NCBI RefSeq assembly: GCF_003855155.1
Contig: NZ_CP034073.1
Span: 2,976,001-3,040,000, forward strand
Origin: Shewanella psychromarinicola
Lineage (GTDB): Bacteria > Pseudomonadota > Gammaproteobacteria > Enterobacterales > Shewanellaceae
Length of the DNA: 64,000 bases
Reading direction: 5' to 3'
Shown: in pieces, positions 9,090 to 18,958 of the stretch
Position numbering within the stretch: position 1 is the stretch's first letter
Layout: each line of letters opens with the position of its first letter
Position numbers and translations under genes: made by a program
The notes under the pieces: model-generated
Told to the model about the DNA's origin: nothing
Seen by the model: only the letters and a program-made list of their open reading frames with translations
The model's database searches: none

Positions 9090-9169
9090 AAGGCATAATG
9101 TTGTTCGGCAACGGGTCCTGCGTTGTTCAACCTCTTGCATCTGACCTCCATGGGCGGAGGGAATGCCTT
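9090..9169. other. Potentially structured intergenic element
   Basis: Closing arms AAGGCAT (9090-9096) and ATGCCTT (9163-9169) enclose two small hairpins, GTTG-TTCGG-CAAC (9100-9112) and CCTCC-ATGGGC-GGAGG (9145-9160). It abuts copy 2 of the duplication. It could be a dispersed repeat or a small RNA; no promoter was identified. Confidence 0.35.
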
Positions 9170-9171
9170 AT

Positions 9172-9571
9172 TTTGTCATTCGTTAGACTATTCACTTTAA
9201 ATCAATTAAATATCGATTTTTCAACGAGGTGATACAGGTTTTATACTTCAGTATAAAAATGTAACTTCAGCGTCTATATCCGTAACTAAAATGCCAATAT
9301 GTGAAAAACGACTTGGATATGTATCACTCACCTTAACCTCTTAACCTCTTAACCTCTTAACCTCTTAATTTCTTAACAATGCAGTCGTGTTGTCCGTTAT
9401 ACCGCCCGAGTTAATAGCGTTACTATATGAGATGGTGTGCTAGTTATAAGTTATTAAAAATACTTAAATTGATAATTTTTTGTTATTATCATTTTATTAT
9501 CAATGTTCATTATCAGCAGTGACGTTAGCATTTGCACAAAGGATATTCATTGTCGATAGTAATCAAGTGTT
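9172..9571. repeat. Copy 2 of the diverged direct duplication, including a TTAACCTC minisatellite
   Basis: Counterpart of 7711-8057. It is about 50 bp longer, largely because it carries four perfect tandem TTAACCTC units (9333-9364) plus a fifth degenerate one (9365-9372) where copy 1 has only a TTTAACCGCTTAATACC-like sequence. It ends 22 bp before the LysR start codon and so holds that gene's leader and probably its promoter. Confidence 0.8.
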
Positions 9572-9593
9572 TGGTGTAAAATAGAGGCGCGAT

Positions 9594-10490
9594 ATGTTAA
9601 ATCAACAATGGTTAACCACCTTCATTAAACTCGTGGAAGTAGGGCATTTCACTCACACCGCCGAGCAGCTTTTTATGACTCAACCCGGTGTCAGTCAGCA
9701 CATTAAAAAGCTTGAACAGCAGGTGGGTGTTGATTTGCTTATCCGAATAGGGAAAAGCTTTGAGCTAACCGAGGCGGGGATTATTTTATATCAACGAGCA
9801 TTGGTTTGGCAGCAACAACAACGGCAAGTTTTGTCACAATTAGCGGTGGATGATGAGCACATTGGTGAGTGTCGTTTAGCTTGTTCTGGATCGATGGCAC
9901 TATTGTTATATCCCCATCTAATTGACTACCAGTTACCGCATAAGCAATTACAAATCTCACTGGAAGCGGCGCCCAATCACCGCATCATCGATAGTGTAAT
10001 GGCCAATACCATTGATGTCGGCATTATCACTCAGTCGATTAATATGGACGATTTGGTCGTCACCCCATTAGCCACACAAGCATTGTGTTTGGTATTACCT
10101 GAGTCGTGCTCATATCAATCGGTCACCTTTGAACAGTTAATGGCCCTTGGCATGGTCAGCCACCCCGACGGCATGCATTATTGGTCGCAAATAACCCAGC
10201 AGTATTTTTCCGATAAACAAGCGTTAGCGATGCAGGTGCCGATCCGAAGTTACGTTAATCAACTGAACCAAATTCTGGTGCCGGTAGCCAAAGGATTAGC
10301 ATTTGCTGTGTTACCACAATTTGCTGTAGATCATTTTGCGCAACCAGAGCATATTCGAATTGCATCTTTTGCCACTGAGCAAACAGCTCATGTAGTCGTG
10401 AGTGAACCATTGTTCGTCATTTATAAAAAACATCGACCACTCGCTCGACGCTATGGTCCTATTATCGATAAAATTAAACAATGGGTTTAG
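9594..10490 (+). CDS. LysR-family transcriptional regulator
   Basis: A 298-residue LTTR with an N-terminal winged helix-turn-helix (about 3-62; HTAEQLFMTQPGVSQHIKKL is the recognition region) and a C-terminal periplasmic-binding-like effector domain from about 90, which includes the usual IDVGIITQ segment. The ligand cannot be deduced. The start is the ATG at 9594, with GAGGCG upstream. Its leader is copy 2 of the duplicated intergenic sequence, which means any site bound by this regulator there may also occur at 7711-8057. No divergent gene that would be an obvious target is adjacent; yfcH is convergent downstream. Confidence 0.9.
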   Translation: MLNQQWLTTFIKLVEVGHFTHTAEQLFMTQPGVSQHIKKLEQQVGVDLLIRIGKSFELTEAGIILYQRALVWQQQQRQVLSQLAVDDEHIGECRLACSGSMALLLYPHLIDYQLPHKQLQISLEAAPNHRIIDSVMANTIDVGIITQSINMDDLVVTPLATQALCLVLPESCSYQSVTFEQLMALGMVSHPDGMHYWSQITQQYFSDKQALAMQVPIRSYVNQLNQILVPVAKGLAFAVLPQFAVDHFAQPEHIRIASFATEQTAHVVVSEPLFVIYKKHRPLARRYGPIIDKIKQWV

Positions 10491-10505
10491 CCATTACTAT
10501 AGAAA

Positions 10506-11396
10506 CTAGTTAATCACTTGTTGTAATGCACTGTTGATGTCGCGGTATTGAAACCCAAAGCCTGCCGCTAAAGTGCGTTTTGGCAATACAAATTGACCTG
10601 TAGTGAGTAATTCTGACATTTCACCCATTGCCAGCCTTAATGCTAATGGTGGCGTGGTTATTTTGGTGGGACGATTTAATGCACTGCCTAATGCTTTAGC
10701 AAATTCTGCATTGCTAACAGGCTGAGGCGCGGTTGCATTATAGATGCCTTGTAAGTTTGGATTGCTGAGTAAGTAGCACAATAATCTAATTAAATCATCG
10801 ATGTGGATCCAACTCATCCCTTGCTCACCATTACCTATTGGGCCGCCTAAACCAAGCTTGAATGGGGGTAACATTTTTGCCAATGCGCCGCCATTTTTGC
10901 CGAGTACAATACCAATGCGCGTGATACACACTCTGGTATGTTGCGATTGAGCTTGAAGGGCAATGTTTTCCCATTCCTGGCATATATCATGGCTAAATTC
11001 AGCATTAAAACCACTGGTTTCATCAATAGGTGTGTTGCCTTGTCGGCCATAGTAACCGATGGCTGAGGCGCTAATAAACGTATGCGGTGGATTGGTGCTT
11101 TTACGGATAAGCTGAGTTAAGGCCGAAGTGATGTCCCAACGGCTGTCGCAGATCAGTTTTTTTTGCTTGTTGCTCCAACGTTTATTGACTATAGGTTCGC
11201 CTGCAAGGTTTATTACTGCATCAATATCGTTAAGATCTGGTTTGTCTGCAAGGGTTTGCCAGTATTGATGATGGCTGCCAAGAAGACTTTTTCCGTTACT
11301 AACATTCCGCGTCAATATGATCAGCTGGTGCTCGCCAAGCGATTTGACTAATTGTTTACCCACAAATCCTGTTGCGCCTGTTATTAGTATTCTCAT
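10506..11396 (-). CDS. yfcH: YfcH: TIGR01777 NAD(P)-binding epimerase-like protein
   Basis: Extended short-chain dehydrogenase/reductase of 296 residues. The Rossmann motif GATGFVG (7-13) starts the protein, followed by VINLAGEPI, the family hallmark TIGR01777 segment, SASAIGYYG and RIGIVLGKNGGALAKM. The C-terminal DUF1731 region contains FVLPKRTLAAGF. The biochemical activity is not established in the family. It lies downstream of folX in the same orientation, as in E. coli, with about 80 bp between the two genes, and probably forms a loose operon with it. Confidence 0.9.
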   Translation of the reverse strand: MRILITGATGFVGKQLVKSLGEHQLIILTRNVSNGKSLLGSHHQYWQTLADKPDLNDIDAVINLAGEPIVNKRWSNKQKKLICDSRWDITSALTQLIRKSTNPPHTFISASAIGYYGRQGNTPIDETSGFNAEFSHDICQEWENIALQAQSQHTRVCITRIGIVLGKNGGALAKMLPPFKLGLGGPIGNGEQGMSWIHIDDLIRLLCYLLSNPNLQGIYNATAPQPVSNAEFAKALGSALNRPTKITTPPLALRLAMGEMSELLTTGQFVLPKRTLAAGFGFQYRDINSALQQVIN

Positions 11397-11477
11397 GTAA
11401 ATCCCCCTTTACTCAATGTAGCTATATACGATAATAAGCTTAAAAAATGATCACAAATTCTGCGAGTAACATAGCTG

Positions 11478-11846
11478 CTACTGCGGCTTTTGGTAGCATA
11501 ATTCCATCGACACTGAGTCTGCAAAGCGCAGTGCATGGGGTTTATCGATTTCAACACTGGCAAATTCAACCCAATCATGTTCACTGGCAATAGAGAGGGT
11601 TTGATGCGTTAAGTTTTCTAATAAAGAAAATCGGTTATTCTCAATCAAGGCAATGATTTTTTTAGTAATAGTGCGATAATTCAATGCATCTGCTACGTTG
11701 TTACTGTTGCGGGCTTTATCGGCACAATAATGGATCACCACGTTGATGATAACATCCTGTTGATTATTAATTTCTTCTTCTTTGATACCAATAAAAGTAC
11801 GTAAACGTAAGTTTTTAATGCGTATAATGGCAGTTTCTGGTTTCAT
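11478..11846 (-). CDS. folX: FolX: dihydroneopterin triphosphate 2'-epimerase
   Basis: A 122-residue tunnel-fold pterin enzyme that epimerises 7,8-dihydroneopterin triphosphate at C2'. The sequence is very close to E. coli FolX as I remember it: [57 protein letters not shown]. The YRT and pterin-binding Glu region (EID) are conserved. The folX-yfcH neighbourhood supports the call over FolB. The start is the ATG at 11846; the ribosome site upstream is weak. Confidence 0.93.
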   Translation of the reverse strand: MKPETAIIRIKNLRLRTFIGIKEEEINNQQDVIINVVIHYCADKARNSNNVADALNYRTITKKIIALIENNRFSLLENLTHQTLSIASEHDWVEFASVEIDKPHALRFADSVSMELCYQKPQ

Positions 11847-12003
11847 ATTATGTCAGTAAGTCCCTGAAAGTGGTTGAATGCCAATATTGGCATCAGCTGA
11901 ATATGAATAGACAATAATTTTTAACTTAGATTGCAATATGTTACTGGGTTTAGCTTAGCATATAGAATCATTTTAATAAGCAACAATAAGGATTTTTCAC
12001 CCT

Positions 12004-13194
12004 ATGAAAGGAATACAACAATCCCCCATGGCTGTTCGCAGTTTTGTGGTAATGGCCTGCGTGGTGATTATTTTAGCCGGGATTAAAACGGCCAGCCCTA
12101 TCGTGGTGCCTTTTGTCTTATCTGCATTTTTAGCAGTGATTTGTAATCCTGCCATTCGATTGATGTCGCGTTTTCATATCCCTAAATGGCTGTCGATCAT
12201 CTTATTAATGGGTTTTATTGTGTTAATGGGACTGTGGCTGGCCAGTTTAGTTGGCAGTTCAGTGAATGAATTTTCCCAGCAAATGCCGTTGTATCGTCAG
12301 CAATTAATTGAGCAATTTGCTTGGGTGCTTGAAAAACTGCAAAGCTTTAATATTCAGATATCTAAGCAAAAAGTGCTCGACTACTTTGACCCTGGTATGG
12401 CGTTATCCATGACCACCAACATGCTCTCTGGGGTCGGCAATGTCATGGCTAATTTATTTCTGATCATCCTGACCATAGTGTTTATGTTATTTGAAGCACA
12501 ATCGTTACCTAAAAAATTCCATTTAGCGTTAGATGACCCCGATATGCGACTCCAGCAAATCGATAAGTTTTTACATTCGGTTAATCAATACATGGTGATA
12601 AAAACCTTAGTCAGTATAGCCACTGCGATTGTGATAGGCATTGGCTTGAGCATCATTGGGGTTGACTATGCGTTGTTGTGGGCGGTGATTGCTTTTCTGT
12701 TTAACTATATTCCTAATATTGGGTCCATTATTGCCGCCATCCCAGCCGTGTTATTGGCTTTTATCCAAATGGGTCCGGGTGCTGCGGGTATTACCGGTTT
12801 ACTGTATGTGGGTACCAATATGGTGATGGGCAATGTGGTTGAACCACGTTTTATGGGACGTGGCCTTGGACTGTCTACCTTAGTGGTCTTTTTATCATTA
12901 ATTTTTTGGGGCTGGCTGCTTGGCTCTGTTGGGATGTTGTTGTCAGTGCCATTGACCATGATTGTTAAAATTGGTCTTGAGTCGAGTCAATCGGGTAGTT
13001 GGTTGGCTATTTTATTATCGGATGATGTTGAGGAAACGCTCAGTGGATCTGCTAGTCATACTGAGGGCGACACTTTAGCCGCGACTGAAACAGAATCGAG
13101 TAAGGGTGTTGGCAATGATATTGGCAATGCCGCTGAAAATGATAACGATAACGACAATGCTGTCAAAGCCAAGTCATCAACCACTGATGCCTGA
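12004..13194 (+). CDS. tqsA: TqsA: AI-2E family transporter
   Basis: Polytopic inner-membrane protein of 396 residues of the AI-2 exporter/PerM family, with about eight helices. The central segment NYIPNIGSIIAAIPAV and the C-terminal block EPRFMGRGLGLSTLVVFLSL followed by GWLLGSVGMLLSVPLTMIVK are near-identical to E. coli TqsA, whose loss raises intracellular autoinducer-2. After about residue 340 there is an unusual acidic low-complexity tail with alternating Asn-Asp, which E. coli TqsA lacks. An AAGGAT ribosome site precedes the start. The methyltransferase gene follows after 38 bp and may be co-transcribed. Confidence 0.88.
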   Translation: MKGIQQSPMAVRSFVVMACVVIILAGIKTASPIVVPFVLSAFLAVICNPAIRLMSRFHIPKWLSIILLMGFIVLMGLWLASLVGSSVNEFSQQMPLYRQQLIEQFAWVLEKLQSFNIQISKQKVLDYFDPGMALSMTTNMLSGVGNVMANLFLIILTIVFMLFEAQSLPKKFHLALDDPDMRLQQIDKFLHSVNQYMVIKTLVSIATAIVIGIGLSIIGVDYALLWAVIAFLFNYIPNIGSIIAAIPAVLLAFIQMGPGAAGITGLLYVGTNMVMGNVVEPRFMGRGLGLSTLVVFLSLIFWGWLLGSVGMLLSVPLTMIVKIGLESSQSGSWLAILLSDDVEETLSGSASHTEGDTLAATETESSKGVGNDIGNAAENDNDNDNAVKAKSSTTDA

Positions 13195-13232
13195 TCCTAT
13201 CGATTGTATAAGCTGATAAAGTAAGAGAGTGT

Positions 13233-14141
13233 ATGAAGCGTTTTTTACAAGTACTACCCAGTTTGACCCTAGGTGATGATGTTTGCCGCTTATTTCACGG
13301 TCGTGGAGGGTTATATGCAGGCGATGAGCATCTGTGTTTAGATTGGTACAAACCGGTGTTATTACTCACCAGTTTTAAAATGCTCGAAAGCGAGCAACTC
13401 GATGAATTAGTGACTGCTATCGTGAATTTTTGGCAACAACAACGCCCAAATGAGCCACTTAATTTGGTCTACCAATACCGCCAAGGTGGCCAAACCTTGA
13501 GTGAATTGTTGTATGGACAAGTACCTGAACAGCACGTGGTCAGCGAAAATGGCGCGCATTTTTTAGTGCATCTTTTGCGCGGACAAAACCACGGTTTGTT
13601 TTTAGATATGGCCAACGGCCGAGCTTGGGTCAAGCAGCATGCTAAACATAAAAAAGTGTTAAATTTATTTGCATATACCTGCGGTTTTTCGGTAGTCGCT
13701 TTGCAAGGCGGCGCAGATGAAGTGGTTAACATGGACATGAGTAAAGGAGCGTTAAGCATTGGTAAGCAAAACCATGTATTAAATGACTTACCTGCTGGGG
13801 CGCGTTATTTAGGCCATGATATTTTTAAATCTTGGGGTAAGCTAACCAAGCTTGGCCCTTATGACTTGATTGTGGCCGATCCACCCAGTAATCAACGCGG
13901 CAGTTTTGTCGCCACTAAAGATTATGATCGGCTACTAAAACGCCTGCCTGATTTACTCGCTCCACAAGGTGAAGTGTTGTTATGTTTAAATGCGCCCGAG
14001 CTAGGTTGTGATTTTTTGATGCAACAAGTGGCTAGCACTGCGCCAACATTAACTTATGTTGAGCGAATTGCTAATCCGCAAGTTTTTGCAGATATTGATG
14101 AGCAAAAATCATTAAAAGTACTGCGTTATCGCCTTAATTAA
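13233..14141 (+). CDS. RlmI-like class I SAM-dependent methyltransferase
   Basis: A 302-residue Rossmann-fold methyltransferase. The SAM-binding motif I is VLNLFAYTCGFSVVALQGG (about 142-160), the acidic ribose-binding residue lies in VNMDMS, and motif IV is ADPPS (about 215-219), as in the RlmI/RlmK (YccW) group of rRNA cytosine-5 methyltransferases. It lacks the N-terminal PUA domain of RlmI, so I do not assign the symbol. Substrate is probably RNA by family. It follows tqsA by 38 bp and ends at the terminator 14166-14192. Confidence 0.82.
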   Translation: MKRFLQVLPSLTLGDDVCRLFHGRGGLYAGDEHLCLDWYKPVLLLTSFKMLESEQLDELVTAIVNFWQQQRPNEPLNLVYQYRQGGQTLSELLYGQVPEQHVVSENGAHFLVHLLRGQNHGLFLDMANGRAWVKQHAKHKKVLNLFAYTCGFSVVALQGGADEVVNMDMSKGALSIGKQNHVLNDLPAGARYLGHDIFKSWGKLTKLGPYDLIVADPPSNQRGSFVATKDYDRLLKRLPDLLAPQGEVLLCLNAPELGCDFLMQQVASTAPTLTYVERIANPQVFADIDEQKSLKVLRYRLN

Positions 14142-14165
14142 TCTATTTATGCTGACGAACATATC

Positions 14166-14192
14166 AAACCGATACTGAGTATCGGTTTTTTT
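14166..14192 (+). terminator. Rho-independent terminator
   Basis: 10-bp perfect stem AAACCGATAC / GTATCGGTTT with a 3-base loop and T-run, 24 bp after the methyltransferase stop. Confidence 0.92.
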
Positions 14193-14854
14193 ATTTAATT
14201 TGGCGAGAAAACCCCATCATCCGAGCAAAGTGAAAGTCGTGGGGGGGTGTTTTTCAAGGGAGTTGGCTAGGGTGTTTTTTTTGAACCAAGATTGAATATT
14301 TATCTTTAACTCGGTTTAGCGCGGCATTTATAATCTTAAGCTGTGATTATTCATTTACATAATCAATACCCGAGCCGCCATGTTACATCAAGTGTCATTT
14401 CAGTCCTCTCTTGCGCAATTCAACAACATCGCGACGGTTAAATTCTGCTAGCGATAGGGAGTCTTGTTTAGTCAATTAAGGTCACTGCAATTAAAATTTG
14501 TTTATTCAAGCACTAACGCCTCAGCGCACATTTCAAACCCCGGCTATCAACCATTACCTAACCTTTAATCGCGGGAAGCCTCTCATTGTGTCTTATACTC
14601 AATGTTAGTAAAGGGTGAAGTTGGTCATAACATCGGTAAGTAAGTCTTTATTTAATCAATATTTATGCTTAATAACCCTCAACTTGATAATGATTTATGT
14701 AAATTGATGATCTAGATCATATTAACCTCGTTTTACCAATTTGTGAGTATATAGTTTGTTCTTTGATTAGCGCTAAAATTCTCACGAGTCCTAATGATGA
14801 AGCAGCAAAGTGATGATAATTTGTTGCTTTTTATCCCCCACTCTTGGAGGGTCC
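14193..14854 (+). other. Long leader region upstream of napE
   Basis: About 660 bp with no credible gene (the longest ATG-initiated stretch I read by eye is 23 codons, from 14380). The last 150 bp hold the CRP-like palindrome and presumably the nap promoter. The rest has G-runs near 14240 and no structure I can assign. Confidence 0.5.
14707..14720 (+). promoter_or_regulatory. CRP-like palindromic operator for nap
   Basis: ATGATCTAGATCAT is a perfect 14-bp palindrome sharing the GATCTAGATC core of the CRP consensus (TGTGATCTAGATCACA; 13 of 16 positions match in register). It lies about 135 bp upstream of napE. In Shewanella, CRP is known to control anaerobic respiration genes including nitrate reduction, which fits; FNR/EtrA binding is an alternative. 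Confidence 0.55.
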
Positions 14855-15013
14855 ATGAGTAATGATACCGAAAGCAAAAAGGGTCTGGAGTTAAAGATTT
14901 TTATCTTTTTGACTGTTTTTTTAGCCCCCATTTTATCTGTGTTACTGGTTAGCGCACTTGGATTTAGCATCTGGTTTAGCCAAATTTTAACCGGGCCGCC
15001 AGGCGCGGGTTAA
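14855..15013 (+). CDS. napE: NapE: small membrane protein of periplasmic nitrate reductase operon
   Basis: A 52-residue protein with one transmembrane helix (IFIFLTVFLAPILSVLLVSALGF) preceded by a polar N-terminus and followed by GPPGAG, the recognisable NapE layout. Its role is not known; it occurs only in nap operons of the NapEDABC type. The frame is open from 14810, but the ATG at 14855 is preceded by TTGGAGG and gives the family length. It is the first gene of napEDABC. Confidence 0.88.
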   Translation: MSNDTESKKGLELKIFIFLTVFLAPILSVLLVSALGFSIWFSQILTGPPGAG

Positions 15014-15045
15014 TCCTCAAAATATAAACAATATGAGAGCGATAT

Positions 15046-15303
15046 ATGAGCAATGAACTGCACGTAACCAGCCTAATTGTCCAAGTACACCCAGATAAAA
15101 TGGCTGACGTAAGACAGCAAATTATGGCGATCGAGAATGCTGAGTTATCAGCCAATAATGACGTTAAATTAGTCGTCGTCGTTGAAGGCCCGAGCCAAAG
15201 ATCCTTGATGGATGATATATCAACGATTAATGCTATTCCGGGTGTGTTGACTGCCACCATGGTGTATCACCAAAGTGAAGAGCTTGAAGAAGGTGAAGTA
15301 TGA
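15046..15303 (+). CDS. napD: NapD: chaperone for NapA
   Basis: Cytoplasmic maturation protein of 85 residues with a ferredoxin-like fold. It binds the twin-arginine signal peptide of NapA and helps cofactor loading before export. [15 protein letters not shown] near the N-terminus and [19 protein letters not shown] near the C-terminus are typical. It starts 33 bp after napE and its TGA overlaps the napA start in ATGA, so translation is coupled to that of its client. Confidence 0.93.
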   Translation: MSNELHVTSLIVQVHPDKMADVRQQIMAIENAELSANNDVKLVVVVEGPSQRSLMDDISTINAIPGVLTATMVYHQSEELEEGEV

Positions 15304-17795
15304 ATATGAATAGACGCGATTTTATGAAAGCCAATGCCGCTATCGCAGCGGCAAGTGTTGCGGGCTTAGCGTTACCAACGAGTGCAAGTAACCTAATCAC
15401 TAGCTCTGAGCAAACCAAATTAGAATGGAACAAAGCCCCTTGTCGTTTTTGTGGCACAGGTTGTTCCGTCATGGTTGCCACTCGCGATGGTAAAGTCGTT
15501 GCCACTCATGGCGATGCAAAAAGTGAAGTTAACCGCGGCTTAAACTGCATTAAAGGTTATTTCCTGTCTAAAATTATGTATGGACGTGATCGTCTGCAAA
15601 CGCCAATGTTACGTATGACGGACGGCAAGTATGACAAACATGGTGAATTTACTCCTATTACATGGGAGAAAGCATTCGATACTATGGCTGAACGCTGGAA
15701 AGCCACCATAAAAGCCAAAGGCCCAACAGCGGTTGGTATGTTTGGTTCTGGTCAGTGGACTGTGTGGGAAGGCTATGCCGCGGTTAAGCTAATGAAAGCC
15801 GGTTTTGGCTCGAACAATATCGATCCTAACGCTCGTCACTGTATGGCATCTGCGGTCGGTGGCTTTATGCGCACCTTCGGTATTGATGAGCCAATGGGTT
15901 GCTATGATGATATGGAAGCGGCCGATGCGTTTGTGCTTTGGGGCTCAAACATGGCAGAAATGCATCCTATTTTATGGACTCGTATAACTGATCGTCGTTT
16001 AAGTGCGCCACACGTTAAGGTGGCGGTATTGTCTACCTTTGAACATCGTTCATTTGATCTTTCTGATTTATCCATAGTGTTCACCCCACAAACCGATTTG
16101 GCGATGCTTAACTTTATTGCCAATTACATTATTCAACATGACAAAGTCAATAAAGATTTCGTTAAAAAGCATGTGAATTTCCGCAAGGGAACTACCGACA
16201 TTGGTTATGGTTTGCGTCCTACACACCCTTTAGAAATGAAGGCCAAAAACGTGGCGACGGCAGGTGATTCTACGCCGATGACTTTTGACGAATTTGCCAA
16301 ATATGTTGCCGATTACGATGTTGAGTCAGTCAGTAAGTTATCGGGTGTACCAGAACATAAGCTCATCGAATTGGCTGAGCTTTATGCTGATCCTAACCGT
16401 AAAGTCACCTCATTCTGGACCATGGGCTTTAACCAACATACTCGTGGTGTGTGGTGTAATAACCTGATTTATAATATTCACTTGCTAGTGGGTAAAATTT
16501 CGACTCCAGGTAACAGCCCATTCTCATTGACAGGTCAACCCTCTGCTTGTGGTACCGCGCGTGAAGTGGGCACATTCTCACATCGTTTACCTGCAGACAT
16601 GGTAGTGACTAACCCTGAGCACAGAAAGCGTGCCGAAGAGATTTGGCATATTCCAAGTGGCATTATACCGCCTAAACCGGGTTATCATGCGGTTGAGCAG
16701 AACCGTCGCTTAAAAGACGGCGATCTCAATTGCTACTGGGTTCAAGTGAACAACAATATCCAAGCGGGCGCCAATATTAACGAAGAAGGCTTGCCGGGTT
16801 ATCGTAATCCAGAAAACTTTATCGTGGTGTCTGATGCGTATCCAACCGTCACCACTCAAGCTGCCGATTTGATTTTACCTACAGCCATGTGGGTCGAAAA
16901 AGAAGGTGCCTATGGTAACGCTGAACGTCGTACCCAGTTCTGGCATCAAATGGTCAAGGCCCCAGGTGAGTCACAGTCAGACTTATGGCAGTTAATGGAG
17001 TTTTCAAAGCGCTTCACTACTGACGAAGTATGGCCAGCTGACGTGTTAGCGGCTAACCCTTCATTTAAAGGTAAAACCTTATATGAAGTGCTTTATCAAA
17101 ATGGCAACGTTGATAAATTCCCATTAGCCGACGCTGACCCTAAGTATTTGAATGATGAAGCTAAGCACTTTGGTTTTTATGTCCAAAAAGGCTTGTTCGA
17201 AGAATACGCTACCTTTGGCCGTGGCCATGGTCACGATTTAGCTGACTTTGATGTGTACCACAAAGAGCATGGTTTACGTTGGCCGGTCGTCGATGGCAAA
17301 GAAACTAAATGGCGTTTCCGTGAAGGTTCTGATCCTTATGTTAAAGCCGGTAGCGACTATGAGTTTTATGGTAAGCCTGATGGCCGTGCGGTTATCTTCG
17401 CATTACCTTACGAACCTGCTGCCGAGTCGCCAGATGAAGAATACGATATTTGGTTGTCTACCGGTCGTGTGCTTGAACATTGGCATTCAGGTTCGATGAC
17501 TCAACGTGTCCCTGAGCTTTATAAAGCCTTCCCTGATGCGGTGTGTTTTATGCATCCAGATGATGCTAAAAAGCGTGGTTTACGCCGTGGTGATGAAATT
17601 AGAGTGATATCTCGTCGTGGTGAGATTAAAACCCGTATTGAAACCCGTGGACGTAATAAGCCGCCAGTTGGCTTAGTATTTGTACCTTGGTTTGATGCCA
17701 GCCAACTCATTAATAAAGTAACGTTAGATGCGACAGATCCACTGTCAAAACAAACAGACTTTAAAAAATGTGCCGTAAAAATTGTTAAGGCTTAA
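15300..17795 (+). CDS. napA: NapA: periplasmic nitrate reductase catalytic subunit
   Basis: Reduces nitrate to nitrite in the periplasm using a bis-MGD molybdenum centre and one 4Fe-4S cluster. The 831-residue precursor begins with a Tat signal (RRDFMK, then a hydrophobic stretch ending at about residue 30). The cluster cysteines are C48, C51, C55 and C83 (CRFCGTGC and GLNCIKGY). The molybdenum ligand is C181 in [11 protein letters not shown]. The C-terminal MopB region contains [15 protein letters not shown]. It can start at 15300 (overlapping napD) or at the second ATG at 15306. It receives electrons from NapB. Confidence 0.97.
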   Translation: MNMNRRDFMKANAAIAAASVAGLALPTSASNLITSSEQTKLEWNKAPCRFCGTGCSVMVATRDGKVVATHGDAKSEVNRGLNCIKGYFLSKIMYGRDRLQTPMLRMTDGKYDKHGEFTPITWEKAFDTMAERWKATIKAKGPTAVGMFGSGQWTVWEGYAAVKLMKAGFGSNNIDPNARHCMASAVGGFMRTFGIDEPMGCYDDMEAADAFVLWGSNMAEMHPILWTRITDRRLSAPHVKVAVLSTFEHRSFDLSDLSIVFTPQTDLAMLNFIANYIIQHDKVNKDFVKKHVNFRKGTTDIGYGLRPTHPLEMKAKNVATAGDSTPMTFDEFAKYVADYDVESVSKLSGVPEHKLIELAELYADPNRKVTSFWTMGFNQHTRGVWCNNLIYNIHLLVGKISTPGNSPFSLTGQPSACGTAREVGTFSHRLPADMVVTNPEHRKRAEEIWHIPSGIIPPKPGYHAVEQNRRLKDGDLNCYWVQVNNNIQAGANINEEGLPGYRNPENFIVVSDAYPTVTTQAADLILPTAMWVEKEGAYGNAERRTQFWHQMVKAPGESQSDLWQLMEFSKRFTTDEVWPADVLAANPSFKGKTLYEVLYQNGNVDKFPLADADPKYLNDEAKHFGFYVQKGLFEEYATFGRGHGHDLADFDVYHKEHGLRWPVVDGKETKWRFREGSDPYVKAGSDYEFYGKPDGRAVIFALPYEPAAESPDEEYDIWLSTGRVLEHWHSGSMTQRVPELYKAFPDAVCFMHPDDAKKRGLRRGDEIRVISRRGEIKTRIETRGRNKPPVGLVFVPWFDASQLINKVTLDATDPLSKQTDFKKCAVKIVKA

Positions 17796-17806
17796 GGAGA
17801 CAGACC

Positions 17807-18271
17807 ATGAAAACAGGTAAATTATTATCGATTATCGCGTTATTAGGTTTCTCTGTAAGTGTAATGGCTACCAGCGTACCTGAAGACAAAATCGACACAT
17901 TACGTTTAGCACCAATCAATATCGAACCGACACCACCTGCGATGCAAAAGGTGGTCAATAACGATGTTAAGCAGGTACGTAGTTATCCGATGCAACCACC
18001 GATTATCCCACATAAAATTGATGGTTATCAAATTGATCTTAAAGTGAATAAGTGTCTCCAGTGTCATTCTCGTACCAGTGGCTCACCCGCGCCAATGGTC
18101 AGTGTGACTCACTATATGGATCGGGATAATAACTTCTTAACTAATCTATCACCACGGCGTTATTTCTGTACTCAATGTCATGCACCGCAATTAGATGCCA
18201 AGTTACTAGTTGAAAATGACTTTATCGATATTGAACAATTAATTAAAGCGAAAGCCGCGGTTAAGCATTAG
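17807..18271 (+). CDS. napB: NapB: diheme cytochrome c subunit
   Basis: Periplasmic electron-transfer partner of NapA, 154 residues. A Sec signal peptide (to about residue 21) is followed by two c-type heme sites, CLQCH (83-87) and CTQCH (121-125). His residues in IPHKIDGY and THYMDR are the likely distal ligands. The gene follows napA by 11 bp with AAGGAG as ribosome site, and is followed directly by napC. Confidence 0.95.
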   Translation: MKTGKLLSIIALLGFSVSVMATSVPEDKIDTLRLAPINIEPTPPAMQKVVNNDVKQVRSYPMQPPIIPHKIDGYQIDLKVNKCLQCHSRTSGSPAPMVSVTHYMDRDNNFLTNLSPRRYFCTQCHAPQLDAKLLVENDFIDIEQLIKAKAAVKH

Positions 18272-18279
18272 GAGTGACT

Positions 18280-18879
18280 ATGTTTGCAAAACTGTTTGAG
18301 CAACTAAAACTGGTGTGGAAAGTATTGCGTCGTCCGAGTGTCCATTACAGTTTAGGCTTTTTGACTATCGGCGGGTTTATCGCTGGAGTAATTTTTTGGG
18401 GTGGATTTAACACTGCTTTAGAACTCTCCAACAGTGAGCAATTCTGTATTAGTTGCCATGAGATGGAAAATAACGTCTATAAAGAGTTACAAAGCACCAT
18501 TCACTTTACTAACCGCAGTGGGGTACGTGCAACGTGTCCAGATTGTCATGTACCACATAACTGGACCGATAAAATTGCCCGTAAAATGCAAGCGTCTAAG
18601 GAAGTGTGGGGTACAATATTTGGTACGATTAACACGCGTGAAAAGTTTGAAGGTAAGCGTCGCGAGTTGGCTGAGCATGAATGGAAACGCCTTAAAGCCA
18701 ATGATTCGTTAGAGTGTCGAAACTGTCATAACTTCGATTATATGGATTTCACTCGTCAGTCTACGCGTGCATCACAAATGCATTCAACGTCTCTGGCTAG
18801 CGGTGAAAAAACCTGTATCGACTGTCATAAGGGGATTGCACACGAATTACCTGATATGGCGGGTGTAGAAGGGTTCTAA
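18280..18879 (+). CDS. napC: NapC: membrane-anchored tetraheme quinol dehydrogenase
   Basis: Oxidises menaquinol/ubiquinol and passes electrons to NapB. The protein has one N-terminal membrane helix (about 22-46) and four heme sites: CISCH (56-60), CPDCH (86-90), CRNCH (146-150) and CIDCH (179-183), the NapC/NirT pattern. A GTG at 18274 is in frame, but the AGGAG at 18270-18274 is correctly spaced for the ATG at 18280, giving 199 residues. The order napEDABC with napC and without napGH corresponds to the type that Shewanella workers call Nap-alpha. It ends the operon. Confidence 0.95.
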   Translation: MFAKLFEQLKLVWKVLRRPSVHYSLGFLTIGGFIAGVIFWGGFNTALELSNSEQFCISCHEMENNVYKELQSTIHFTNRSGVRATCPDCHVPHNWTDKIARKMQASKEVWGTIFGTINTREKFEGKRRELAEHEWKRLKANDSLECRNCHNFDYMDFTRQSTRASQMHSTSLASGEKTCIDCHKGIAHELPDMAGVEGF

Positions 18880-18900
18880 CTTATTGGTTAATGTCATCAT

Positions 18901-18925
18901 AAAGGCCAGCAATTTGCTGGCCTTT
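18901..18925. terminator. Terminator between napC and ddl
   Basis: Stem AAAGGCCAGCA / TGCTGGCCTTT with a 3-base loop, 21 bp after the napC stop, between convergent genes. Confidence 0.88.
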
Positions 18926-18958
18926 GTTTATTTTATCGAGCTGACTTAAGTAAAACGC

